Source: Acinetobacter gerneri DSM 14967 = CIP 107464 = MTCC 9824 (lineage in GTDB: Bacteria; Pseudomonadota; Gammaproteobacteria; Pseudomonadales; Moraxellaceae). Taken from it: a stretch of 64,000 nucleotides of DNA. The stretch is from assembly GCF_000368565.1 (NCBI RefSeq), contig NZ_KB849549.1, positions 248,001-312,000 of the forward strand, in the 5' to 3' direction. Positions 26,192 through 34,924 of this stretch are shown one piece after another. The notes beneath the pieces were generated by a model, which was not told where the DNA came from, did not search any database, and saw nothing but the letters and a program-made list of their open reading frames with translations. The position numbers and the translations under genes are program-made. Positions within the stretch are counted from its first letter, which is position 1, and the number at the start of each line of letters is the position of its first letter.

Positions 26192-27265
26192 CGCAGATTC
26201 AAATCCCAAGTGCAACACACTTGTAGTTAGTTGAAAAAGTTAGGTGTATTCATAGAATCATTAGACTTTTTCAACTCGCAATTGGAAAGCACACAATGAA
26301 GAAATACACCCAACTTTCTCAAGATGAAAGATACGAAATTTATGCTACTTTGAAAAGTAAAAGTTCAATCGCTAGCCTTGCTCGGGAGTTAGGGCGTTCA
26401 CGATCAACCATCTACCGTGAGTTAAAAAGAAATACTGGGCAACGTGGATATAGAGCTCAACAGGCAGCGAAATTTGCAAGTCAAAGACGGTACCATCCTT
26501 CATCATCCATGACAGCATTTGCCTTCGCTTATATTGATTACTTAATTGGCTTAGACTGGTCACCAGAACAAATTTCAGGTGCTTTAACACAACGCGGTTG
26601 GCTGGATGTACCTTCACATGAGTGGATTTACCAGCACATTTATCAAGATAAATCACAAGGAGGTAACCTCCATCTACACTTAAGGCATCAGAAGAAATAT
26701 CGAAAACGAGGTTACAAAAACACGGATCGTAGAGGGCAAATCATTGATAAAACAAGTATTCATTGCCGAGACCAGGTCATTGATCAGCGACAACGTTTAG
26801 GAGATTTCGAAGGTGATACGGTGATTGGTAAACATCATAAAGGAGCTTTATTAACCCTCGTTGATCGAAAGAGCCTGTACGTACATATTGTTCATTTAGG
26901 GTCAACGAGAGCATCCTCTAAAACGATTACTTGTGCATTAGATCGTTTACGAATGAGCCATGCTTATAGTGTAACATTTGATAATGGAAAGGAATTTGCC
27001 GAACACAAAAGAATTACTGATGTCGGCATAGATACTTATTTTGCTGATCCTTACAAGTCTATTCAGCGAGCTAGAAATGAAAATACGAATGGTTTAATCC
27101 GGCAATATCTGCCAAAATCATCATCGTTTGATGACGTGTCAAACGATGAAATAGAGCAGATAGAATTTTCACTCAACCATCGTCCTAGAAAAACACTAGG
27201 CTGGTATACGCCAAGTGAAGTTATGGCTGGTTTTTATACTGTTGCACTTGCTGCTTGAATCCGCC
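26192..27265 (+). mobile_element. IS30-family insertion sequence, IS18-like
   Basis: 1074 bp flanked by ATG duplications. The left end CGCAGATTCAAATCCCAAGT and the reverse-complemented right end GGCGGATTCAAGCAGCAAGT form imperfect inverted repeats of ~26 bp (both continue GCAACA). It encodes a single transposase. From memory, IS18 of Acinetobacter is an IS30-family element of 1074 bp with 3-bp duplications, which fits; ISAba125 (1087 bp) is the alternative and was not excluded by comparison. The transposase reads in the direction opposite to the interrupted lipoprotein gene. Confidence 0.9.
26296..27258 (+). CDS. IS30-family transposase
   Basis: 320 residues. The N-terminal HTH is LSQDERYEIYATLKSKSSIASLARELGRSRSTIYREL. 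DDE residues appear as DFEGDTVIG (first Asp), YSVTFDNGKEFAEH (second) and RNENTNGLIRQYLPK (Glu), with the IS30-type spacing. The C-terminus RPRKTLGWYTPSEV is typical of the family. The frame is complete and undamaged, so the element may still be active. Its stop lies seven bases inside the right end of the IS. Confidence 0.95.
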   Translation: MKKYTQLSQDERYEIYATLKSKSSIASLARELGRSRSTIYRELKRNTGQRGYRAQQAAKFASQRRYHPSSSMTAFAFAYIDYLIGLDWSPEQISGALTQRGWLDVPSHEWIYQHIYQDKSQGGNLHLHLRHQKKYRKRGYKNTDRRGQIIDKTSIHCRDQVIDQRQRLGDFEGDTVIGKHHKGALLTLVDRKSLYVHIVHLGSTRASSKTITCALDRLRMSHAYSVTFDNGKEFAEHKRITDVGIDTYFADPYKSIQRARNENTNGLIRQYLPKSSSFDDVSNDEIEQIEFSLNHRPRKTLGWYTPSEVMAGFYTVALAA

Positions 27266-27811
27266 ATGTATTTAAATTATCTGGTTGAATATCATTGATC
27301 TCATACCGTGCGTCTATAGGATTATAATAATTAAATCCTTTTTGTTCGGCATCTTCAAGTTCTTTGTATTTCATAAAAAATTCATCATCCCCTCCATGCT
27401 CTGAACGTTTAATTCTTGATTGGGTAAGTAAGCCATCTATTTTGAAAATATAAGTGAGATGATAAATTGCTCCTCTAAAAATATGATCGTCATACATAAA
27501 TTTTGATGAGTCGCCATTATAAATATATAAAGCATGCCAGTCGGAATTTATACTTTTTAATTCCTGTTCCAAATATTGTCCTTTTTTTATAACAGTCTGC
27601 TTCTTAACCAAACCATACCACTTTGAGCCTGATTCTGAGTCGTATGTATATAAATTAACATTTAAATTTGGAAGCTTAGTATTCTCTTCTACTCGAAAAT
27701 TAAAATATAAATTTTGTTCTTCTTCAAACATTTTCGTACACCCACCTAAGATTAAAAAAAAACCAAGATAAATAATCTTTAAAAAATTCATTTTATATAA
27801 CCATTTCGTTT

Positions 27812-28030
27812 TCATATTTCTAATTCCTTATGTTCATCAGACTGAATATTTGAACGCTCTGATCTATGATCATTGAATATAGATTGATAATTTTTATATA
27901 AAAGATCCCCATTTTTATAAAAATTCATTTCCTTTGCAGTACCCTGACCTTTTAGTGCGTTATTACCATCATTTTTGATCCCTGCTACCATATAAGTTGG
28001 TCCCATATCCCATCCCAAATTATTTGAGAC
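27812..28030 (-). pseudogene. C-terminal fragment of an unrecognised protein, upstream partner of the lipoprotein
   Basis: The open frame begins at the junction with direct repeat B: a TAA inside the repeat (28031-28033) stops it, and the first codons are SNNLGWDMGPTY. The first possible start is a TTG at 28018 without a ribosome site, giving 68 residues. It therefore looks like the C-terminal end of a longer protein cut off at the repeat boundary. The end, DHRSERSNIQSDEHKELEI, overlaps the lipoprotein start by ATGA, so the two genes were translationally coupled. Sequence is hydrophilic. A toxin/effector followed by its lipoprotein immunity partner is one possible reading; no domain was recognised. 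Confidence 0.55.
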
Positions 28031-28117
28031 TTATAAAGAAATTTTTGATGCTATGACAAAAGCCTAAATATCGACAAAATTGCCAAAATATTTGAGGATG
28101 AGGAAACGCATAGTTAG
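28026..28117 (+). repeat. Direct repeat B (degraded copy of the ABC exporter 3' end)
   Basis: Matches 25914-26006 with a few substitutions (for example GCG to GCT and GGC to GAC) and one missing A in a run, so it cannot be a functional end of the exporter gene. The match ends at TAG, at which the two copies diverge completely. Confidence 0.85.
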
Positions 28118-28122
28118 GCTAT

Positions 28123-28281
28123 ATGGTGATATTTTTTCGCAGTATAAGTACAAAGTATCTTGCTCATCCAATAGGTGAAACTAAAGTTTTAATTATGGAG
28201 AAAGAAATAGTATTTAAGTCAGATTTATCTATTACGGCCCCATATTTAGATGAGTTAAAAAATAAAATGCGAAGAAAATAA
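28123..28281 (+). CDS. Possible small ORF after direct repeat B
   Basis: 52 codons from ATG at 28123, ending YLDELKNKMRRK. It starts five bases after the repeat copy and overlaps the 3' end of the convergent membrane-protein gene. No ribosome site and no recognised family. It may be the tail of an older gene displaced by the repeat, or noise; listed because it abuts the repeat boundary. Confidence 0.25.
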   Translation: MVIFFRSISTKYLAHPIGETKVLIMEKEIVFKSDLSITAPYLDELKNKMRRK

Positions 28282-28603
28282 GAGGGGAAAGAAACATCAC
28301 TGGCTGTAATATTAAAAGCAGAACGAGCACTCTAATTTTCTTTTTTAAATCTGGAATCAATGTTACATTGATAAAAAATTCAAGTATTAAAAATAATACT
28401 GTCGCTATTGCCGTAATCAACAACCCAAATTCATCAACAAAACAAATAGTTATCAAAATGATCAAAACAACGTAGAAAAGCATAAGCATCCAGCTTACTT
28501 TTTTATTTAAAACCTCATCAAAATTTAGCTTAGTAATAATTATGCTAACTGCCCCAAAGTAAAAAAATACCATAACCAAACTATAAGCAATAAAGAGATC
28601 CAT
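28232..28603 (-). CDS. Four-helix membrane protein of unknown function
   Basis: 123 residues, almost entirely hydrophobic, with four predicted helices (about 5-25, 38-58, 60-82, 90-118) separated by short polar loops containing LNFDEVLNKKVSW and IPDLKKKIR. No family recognised. It is very AT-rich and lies directly beside the repeat-bracketed module, so it may belong to the same accessory segment, for example as a membrane immunity protein, but nothing shows this. Preceded (minus strand) by 128 bp up to the actP terminator. Confidence 0.6.
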   Translation of the reverse strand: MDLFIAYSLVMVFFYFGAVSIIITKLNFDEVLNKKVSWMLMLFYVVLIILITICFVDEFGLLITAIATVLFLILEFFINVTLIPDLKKKIRVLVLLLILQPVMFLSPLIFFAFYFLTHLNMGP

Positions 28604-28690
28604 GTTACTTCCCCAAACAAATTTATGAATAATAAAATTTATAATTTAATAAATAATGTCTAATTTTCTCAATAATATACCACAAAAAAT

Positions 28691-28712
28691 AAAGGCTCCA
28701 CGTGGAGCCTTT
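28691..28712 (-). terminator. Terminator of actP
   Basis: A perfect 22-bp palindrome AAAGGCTCCACGTGGAGCCTTT followed on the minus strand by ATTTTTTG, 20 bp after the actP stop. Confidence 0.85.
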
Positions 28713-28731
28713 ATCAGTATCAAACTAGAGA

Positions 28732-30453
28732 TTAGTGATCAGATGCACCTGAGATACCAATACCTGTTTGTGAACGTACATACTGTGCATCAAATGCTTT
28801 ACGTTCTGCTTGAGCACGTGCTGATTTATCAGTCACAGAGAAGAACCAACAGCAGAAGAATGCAAGTGGCATAGCAAATAATGCTGGACCGTTATATGGG
28901 TTGATTGGAGTATCAGAGATTTTTAATGTATCTACCCAAACTGCTTTAGACAGGATGATCAATACCACTGCTGTAACCAAACCAACCACACCACCAATCA
29001 CTGCACCACGAGTTGTTAAACCTTTCCAGAACATTGAAAGAACAAGTACTGGGAAGTTTGCACACGCTGCTACAGAGAATGCCAAGCCAACCATGAATGC
29101 TACGTTTTGTTTTTCGAACAAAATACCCAAGATCATCGCAAAGATAGCCAATCCTAAAGTTGCAATCTTAGACATACGAAGTTCAGATTCTGGAGTCGTT
29201 TGACCTTTTTTCAATACGTTTGCATACAAGTCATGAGAAATCGCTGACGCACCTGAAAGTGTAAGACCCGCTACAACCGCAAGGATTGTCGCAAATGCTA
29301 CAGCAGAGATGAAGCCCATGAACAAGTCGCCGCCAACAGCATCTGCAAGATGAACTGCAGCCATGTTGTTACCACCAACAAGTTCTAACTTGCCAGTAAC
29401 CGCCATTTTTGCAACGTCGATGAATTGAGGGTTGTTTGATACAAAAAGGATCGCACCAAAACCAATGATGAATGTCAATAAGTAGAAGTAACCAATGAAA
29501 CCTGTTGCTACTACAACTGATTTACGTGCTTCTTTCGCATCTTTTACAGTAAAGAAACGCATCAAGATATGTGGCAAACCTGCTGTACCGAACATCAATG
29601 CTAGACCAAGAGATAAAGCATCAAGTGGGTTTTTCGCTAAGCTACCAGGACCCATGATTTTAGAAGCATCAGCAACGCTCACATCATGAACTTTTGCAAA
29701 TACATTAATCGATTGTCTAAACATTTCAGAGAAGCTATAGCCTACAGAATGCATTACCATGAATGCCATGAAGGTTGCACCTGAAAGTAACATCACCGCT
29801 TTAATGATCTGTACCCAAGTCGTTGCAAGCATACCGCCGAAGATTACGTAAGCCATCATCAATAGACCTACGATCACAACTGCAATGTTGTAGTTCAAAC
29901 CAAATAGAAGTTTGATCAACTGACCTGCACCCACCATTTGTGCGATCAAGTAGAACGCAACAACAACGAGTGAGCTAATCGCAGCAAGTGTACGAACTGG
30001 TTTTTCTTCTAAGCGGAAAGAAACAACGTCAGATAGGTTATATTTACCTAAGTTACGAAGACGTTCAGCAACCAAGAAGAGTACGATTGGCCAACCAACC
30101 ATGAAACCAAGTGAATAAAGCAAGCCATCGAAGCCTGAGCTAAACACCATCGCAGAAATACCAAGGAACGATGCTGCTGACATATAGTCACCCGCAATCG
30201 CCAAACCATTTTGGAAACCTGAGATACCACCACCAGCAGTATAGAAGTCCGCAGTATTAGTCGTTTGTTTAGCAGCCCATTTGGTAATGAACAATGTTAG
30301 ACCCACGAAAATAGCAAACATGATAATTGCATGCCAGTTCGTTGCCTGTTGTTGAGCTTCACCTAGGTCAGGACCAGCCATTGCTACACCTGACATTGCA
30401 AGCGTTGCAGTAGCTAAAGCTGCTTTCGATTTAAATGAATTCCATTTCATCAT
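28732..30453 (-). CDS. actP: Cation/acetate symporter
   Basis: 573 residues of the sodium:solute symporter family with ~13 membrane helices and an N-terminal leader (residues ~8-27, ending AMAGP) typical of ActP. Family marks are the segments DFYTAGGGISGFQNGLAIAG (~68-87), GYFYLLTFIIGFGAILFVS and the C-terminal FFCCWFFSVTDKSARA. ActP takes up acetate, glycolate and tellurite with sodium. Its ATG overlaps the stop of the upstream DUF485 gene (ATGA), giving the yjcH-actP order seen in other bacteria. It lies next to the divergent CrbS sensor gene that in Vibrio and Pseudomonas controls it. Confidence 0.93.
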   Translation of the reverse strand: MMKWNSFKSKAALATATLAMSGVAMAGPDLGEAQQQATNWHAIIMFAIFVGLTLFITKWAAKQTTNTADFYTAGGGISGFQNGLAIAGDYMSAASFLGISAMVFSSGFDGLLYSLGFMVGWPIVLFLVAERLRNLGKYNLSDVVSFRLEEKPVRTLAAISSLVVVAFYLIAQMVGAGQLIKLLFGLNYNIAVVIVGLLMMAYVIFGGMLATTWVQIIKAVMLLSGATFMAFMVMHSVGYSFSEMFRQSINVFAKVHDVSVADASKIMGPGSLAKNPLDALSLGLALMFGTAGLPHILMRFFTVKDAKEARKSVVVATGFIGYFYLLTFIIGFGAILFVSNNPQFIDVAKMAVTGKLELVGGNNMAAVHLADAVGGDLFMGFISAVAFATILAVVAGLTLSGASAISHDLYANVLKKGQTTPESELRMSKIATLGLAIFAMILGILFEKQNVAFMVGLAFSVAACANFPVLVLSMFWKGLTTRGAVIGGVVGLVTAVVLIILSKAVWVDTLKISDTPINPYNGPALFAMPLAFFCCWFFSVTDKSARAQAERKAFDAQYVRSQTGIGISGASDH

Positions 30454-30815
30454 ACTGATTCACCACCAGAAACGTTCGAATTATTGGTATTTGACTTTTC
30501 ATGTGCGATAGCTTCAACTTCTTTCATCGCTTCTGCAGTCAACTGGTCTAATGTATTGTTGGCGATATATGAATAAACACCACAAAGCACAAATGACAAC
30601 ACAATGATTCCAAGTCCTAAAGGAATCCCCCATGTTGTTACACCACCGCTAAATGAACTCATTAAAAATTCTTTGTTGTAACCAACTAAAAGCATAAATC
30701 CCACGTAAACAACTAACATGATGATAGTAAGTGTCCAACTGAGCGTACTTTTTTTGCTGACCATTTGTTTGAATTTAGGATTTTGTAGAATACGTTGTAC
30801 CTGTACGTCATCCAT
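30450..30815 (-). CDS. yjcH: DUF485 family membrane protein (YjcH-like), partner of ActP
   Basis: 121 residues with two membrane helices (about 27-46 and 62-85) and the DUF485 opening VQRILQNPKFKQMVSKKSTLSWTLT, then GGVTTWGIPLGLGIIVLSFVLCGVY. It sits immediately before actP and overlaps it by four bases. DUF485 proteins accompany acetate symporters almost universally; the exact role is not known. The C-terminal tail is long and rich in Asn/Ser. Confidence 0.92.
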   Translation of the reverse strand: MDDVQVQRILQNPKFKQMVSKKSTLSWTLTIIMLVVYVGFMLLVGYNKEFLMSSFSGGVTTWGIPLGLGIIVLSFVLCGVYSYIANNTLDQLTAEAMKEVEAIAHEKSNTNNSNVSGGESV

Positions 30816-30997
30816 AGCATTGCTCCTTGATAATGGCCATCTGCGGCCATTTTTTAATCCTTATTTTTACGTGTACAAAAATATCAATCTTGTATGCCTC
30901 TCGTAACTTAGACTTTGGTCGCTAAATTTTGAGCGATTTAAACGCCTAACACTTTGAATGCGGTATCATATAGACAGTTTTCAATATTAAAAAACCT

Positions 30998-33900
30998 ATG
31001 AATAGTTGGCTGATCATTGGGGTTTTGGCCCTTTATATCTTTGTTTTATTCAGTTGTGCATTCTTCGGTGAGAAGCATGCCAGTCGTTTAAGCACGCGCG
31101 GCAGAATGTTACTCTTTAGTCTAACATTGGGTGTTTATTGCTCATCTTGGACATTTTATGGAGCGACTGGTGCGGCTGTTCGTGAAGGGATCATCTTCCT
31201 GCCGATTTATCTTGGTCCACTGTTATTTGTCTGGTTAGGTTATGACATTTGGCGTCGATTAGGTCGAGTCAGACAGCATCATGCTATTTCATCGATTGCT
31301 GACTTTGTGGCTGCTCGCTATGGTAAAAGTGGCGCATTGGCTTCATTGGTTACGATCTTGGCCGTGATCGCTATTATTCCTTATCTTGCTTTACAGCTTC
31401 GAGCCATTGCCCTCAGTGCATCAGTCATGTTGCAACATGATACCCATGTGATTTCAACTACAACCAATGGTGTACTGGGCTTAACCGCAGTTTTAGCCAT
31501 TTTAGCCATGATGTTTGGTACGCGTCAGATCGCCAATACAGAACAACATGGCGGTTTGATGCTCGCAGTCGCATTTGAATCTTTTGTAAAGCTGTTTGCG
31601 TTACTCTGTGTCGCTTTTTTCTTTATTTTAGAAAAACCTGAAAATATCCTACAAATTTCACATGATGTGACTAAAACTTTCCATGAAGTTCAGCTCTTTG
31701 GGGTTCCTGAAACTTTTTGGGTGCAGACGCTGTTGGCAGCACTCGCAATTATTTGCCTACCACGCCAATTTCACGTTGCCGTGGTTGAGCTTCGAGATGA
31801 AAAACATATACGTGGTGCACGTCGCTGGTTTGCGACCTATTTAATATTAACTATTTTTGCCATTATCCCGATTGCCAGTTGGGCCTTACATGCAGCACCT
31901 GAATATCTCACTATTCCCGATGTTGCAGTTTTATCGCTACCCCTGAGTTATAACCAAGAATGGTTGACTTTACTGGCATTTTTGGGCGGTTTTTCAGCAT
32001 CTACAGGTATGCTTTTGGTATCCTCTGTAGCACTGTCGATCATGTTGAGTAATGACTTAATCATGCCTGCGCTTTGGCGTTTTGGTCTGCTCTCTCGTCA
32101 TGATAAACGCTTACCTCAAGTCCTCAAGTTTACTCGTCGTATCTGTATCTTGGGGGTCATGTTACTTGGATTTTTATTCTTCCATTTCTTCAACGATATC
32201 GACCAACTTTCGGTGTTTGGTTTACTTGCCTTTAGTGCGGTTGCCCAATTTTCACCAGCATTGATTGGTGGTCTATATTGGCGTGGAGGAAGTCGCCAAG
32301 GGGTTTATGCAGGGCTGATCGTTGGTTTTATTATGTGGATTTACACACTACTTCTACCAACGATTTTGCGCAGTTTGCCTGTTGAATATAGTGAATTTGT
32401 CCATCAATTTTTAATGCAAGGTCCATTTGGCATAGAATGGTTACGCCCTGAAGCCTTACTTGGTTTTGAATCTTTTGCACCATTAACACATGGTGTTATT
32501 TGGGCATTGGGCTTAAACATTACACTATATATTTGGGTCTCGCGGATTTATCGCCCAAGCATTGCCGAACAGATTCAGGCAGAAAGTTTCTTCTATTATG
32601 AAACCAAGCCTTTACCTACTCACAACACTTCAACCGACATCAATTATTTACATCATGATGTTGCACGCTTAAAAGTGGGTGATCTGATCACACTAGCTAA
32701 ACGCATTACAGGTGAAGGTCCAACCATGCATGCGTTTCGTCAGTTCTGCATTATGAATAATGTCGTACTCAACGAAAATGGCAGTGCCAATGGGATGTGG
32801 TGGCGTTTCACCGAACAATACCTTGCAGGTACGATTGGTGCTGCTTCAGCACGAACTTTGCTGACCACAGCGATGGTGAACAATGGCTTGGCACTTGGGC
32901 AAGTCGCGAACATTCTCGACCAAGCTTCACAATGGCAACGCTTTAATCAAAACTTGATCATGACCATGATTGACCACATGACGCAAGGGGTGAGTGTGGT
33001 CGATGAAAATATGTGTTTGGTCGCGTGGAATAATCAATACCTTAAACTGTTCGATTATCCAAAAGATTTAGTATATGTCGGTTGCCCTATCGCAGATCTA
33101 ATTCGTTATAACGCTGAACGTGGTGAATGTGGACCGGGTTCAGTTGAAGAACATGTCCGCAAACGCATTCATTGGATGAAAGTCGGTAGCGCCCATGAGT
33201 TTGAACGCATCCGTAAAGATGGTCGTGTCATTCAAATGCGGGGTAATCCGATTGAAGGTGGCGGTTTTGTAACGACCTTTGCCGACATTACCGCATTCCG
33301 TGAAAATGAAGCACTACTCGAAGGACGTGTGCAAGATCGCACTCAACAGTTGGCAAATGCACTAGCAGAACAACAACTCGCACGTGAACAAGCCGATAAA
33401 GCCAATATGTCGAAGAGTCGATTTATTGCGGCTGCAAGTCATGACTTACTCCAACCAATGCATGCAGCACGTTTATTTAGTACCGCGCTAGAACAAAGTA
33501 TCCAGTCAGACGAAGATCGTAAAACGTTACAGCAACTTGATCGTGCCTTACATGGTGCGGAAAGTATGTTGTCCGCATTATTAGATATTGCACGTTTAGA
33601 AGGCGGGAGTATCCAACCTAAACGCCAATCTTATCCATTGCATGATCTGCTCAGCGACCTTGAGCTACAATTTAAATCGATTGCAGCACAACGTGGCATC
33701 AAACTTCATGTGCATGATGCACAATTTTGGATTGATACTGATCCACAATGGATTCGTCGAATTATCCAAAACTTTGTCAGCAATGCACTACGTTATACAG
33801 CTAAAGGTCGTGTTGTTGTGGGTGTACTGCGCTCATCTACCCGTCCACAACATATTCGTATCGGCGTGTGGGATACGGGTCCGGGGATCGCTGAAGAACA

Positions 33901-34489
33901 ACGCATCAAACTATTCCAAGAATTTGAACGCTGTGGACATACCTCTCCGTGGGGAGAACAAGGTTTGGGCTTAGGTCTGGCCATCGTGCAACGTATGACC
34001 AGCGTGTTGGACTATCCTGTGCATGTTTATTCAAATCTTGGCAAAGGCTCATGCTTTATGATCGAAGTGCCTGTGGTTGAAGCACCGAAAGTCATTGCAG
34101 CACCTGTACAAGCTGTACCGCTCAAAACCAAAGCATATAAGATTTTGTGTTTGGACAATGATGAAACCATTTTGGAAGGTATGAGTACCTTGCTGACCAA
34201 ATGGGGTTATCAAGTTTACAAGGCAACAGAACCAGAACAAGCACTTGAAATTATCCAACAGGAAAATATCCAAGTGTGGTTAGTCGATCAACATCTCAAC
34301 AATAACAAAATTGGTTTGGACTTTATCTTAGAACAACGTCAGGAAAATGTACCTGTGGCATTGATCACTGCCGATTCTGATCCAGAACTTCCGCAAAGAC
34401 TTAAAGAGGTCAATGTGGTTTTACTGAAAAAACCACTCAAACCGGCTTCATTGAGGGCTTGGTTATCTGGACTGAAAATCTCCAAATAA
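30998..34489 (+). CDS. crbS: CrbS-type hybrid sensor histidine kinase with sodium-symporter domain
   Basis: 1163 residues. Residues ~1-540 are a sodium:solute-symporter-like domain of ~13 helices, linked (~560-640, STAC-like) to a PAS domain (~645-765, LIMTMIDHMTQGVSVVDEN), a HisKA domain with RFIAAASHDLLQPMHA (phosphorylated His815), an HATPase domain (IIQNFVSNALRYTAKG, DTGPGIAEE ~955) and a C-terminal receiver with Asp1097 in VWLVDQHL. This is the architecture of CrbS, which with CrbR switches on acs and actP when acetate is used, in Vibrio cholerae and pseudomonads. All these partners are in the window. Divergent from yjcH-actP by 182 bp. Confidence 0.92.
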   Translation: MNSWLIIGVLALYIFVLFSCAFFGEKHASRLSTRGRMLLFSLTLGVYCSSWTFYGATGAAVREGIIFLPIYLGPLLFVWLGYDIWRRLGRVRQHHAISSIADFVAARYGKSGALASLVTILAVIAIIPYLALQLRAIALSASVMLQHDTHVISTTTNGVLGLTAVLAILAMMFGTRQIANTEQHGGLMLAVAFESFVKLFALLCVAFFFILEKPENILQISHDVTKTFHEVQLFGVPETFWVQTLLAALAIICLPRQFHVAVVELRDEKHIRGARRWFATYLILTIFAIIPIASWALHAAPEYLTIPDVAVLSLPLSYNQEWLTLLAFLGGFSASTGMLLVSSVALSIMLSNDLIMPALWRFGLLSRHDKRLPQVLKFTRRICILGVMLLGFLFFHFFNDIDQLSVFGLLAFSAVAQFSPALIGGLYWRGGSRQGVYAGLIVGFIMWIYTLLLPTILRSLPVEYSEFVHQFLMQGPFGIEWLRPEALLGFESFAPLTHGVIWALGLNITLYIWVSRIYRPSIAEQIQAESFFYYETKPLPTHNTSTDINYLHHDVARLKVGDLITLAKRITGEGPTMHAFRQFCIMNNVVLNENGSANGMWWRFTEQYLAGTIGAASARTLLTTAMVNNGLALGQVANILDQASQWQRFNQNLIMTMIDHMTQGVSVVDENMCLVAWNNQYLKLFDYPKDLVYVGCPIADLIRYNAERGECGPGSVEEHVRKRIHWMKVGSAHEFERIRKDGRVIQMRGNPIEGGGFVTTFADITAFRENEALLEGRVQDRTQQLANALAEQQLAREQADKANMSKSRFIAAASHDLLQPMHAARLFSTALEQSIQSDEDRKTLQQLDRALHGAESMLSALLDIARLEGGSIQPKRQSYPLHDLLSDLELQFKSIAAQRGIKLHVHDAQFWIDTDPQWIRRIIQNFVSNALRYTAKGRVVVGVLRSSTRPQHIRIGVWDTGPGIAEEQRIKLFQEFERCGHTSPWGEQGLGLGLAIVQRMTSVLDYPVHVYSNLGKGSCFMIEVPVVEAPKVIAAPVQAVPLKTKAYKILCLDNDETILEGMSTLLTKWGYQVYKATEPEQALEIIQQENIQVWLVDQHLNNNKIGLDFILEQRQENVPVALITADSDPELPQRLKEVNVVLLKKPLKPASLRAWLSGLKISK

Positions 34490-34520
34490 CAGTAATAAAT
34501 CTAAAAGTCATTGCAAATAC

Positions 34521-34556
34521 AAAACCATGTGGAGATACATCCACATGGTTTTTTTT
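34521..34556 (+). terminator. Terminator of crbS
   Basis: AAAACCATGTGGA and TCCACATGGTTTT form a 13-bp stem with a short loop and an eight-T run. The rest of 34490-34924 is AT-rich and without a supported gene. Confidence 0.9.
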
Positions 34557-34924
34557 ACCGAATAAATAAGCAAAAAACACAATTAATTACCTAGACTTGC
34601 ATAATATTTTTCAACTTAGGCAAAAGATTTCAAAATCGTGCTAAAAAATTCAGTTTGGATTTGCCAAAAATGCTATTGCGTACTTTTCATTGGCAAAGAA
34701 CATCAAAAAAGTAAGTGAACACACGCACACTTATTTACAATTACATAAGAGCCTGATTTTAATAACCTTATAACCTGCTATTTCACTATATACAACTTTA
34801 GTCGTATTCCTATTGCATCTTTGATAAATCATAAATAGATCATCATTTATCCTTTTATACATCTGTATTGAAATAGTAAAAAACAAAAAGGATCCAATAT
34901 CCGTCTCAATCTGGGAGTCTCCTC

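Larger units (their letters stand above)
26043..27815 (-). pseudogene. Lipoprotein gene split by an IS18-like element
   Basis: The 5' part (27815 to 27266) starts with a lipoprotein signal peptide; KIIYLGFFLILGGC ends in a lipobox with Cys26. It runs into the right end of the IS with an artificial tail. The 3' part (26188 to 26043) is what remains on the other side. Deleting 26192-27265 and one copy of the 3-bp ATG duplication joins DNLNT to LKKMTFDELKN in the same frame, restoring 231 residues plus stop (696 nt). The 5' ATG overlaps the stop of the upstream ORF (ATGA) and has AAGGA nine bases upstream. No family recognised; a periplasmic-facing lipoprotein translated with an upstream cytosolic protein fits an immunity protein, but this is inference. 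Confidence 0.8.

Noticed and set aside
29495..29689. Plus-strand ORFs inside actP and other long genes
   Set aside because: All are shadows of conserved minus-strand genes with clear motifs.
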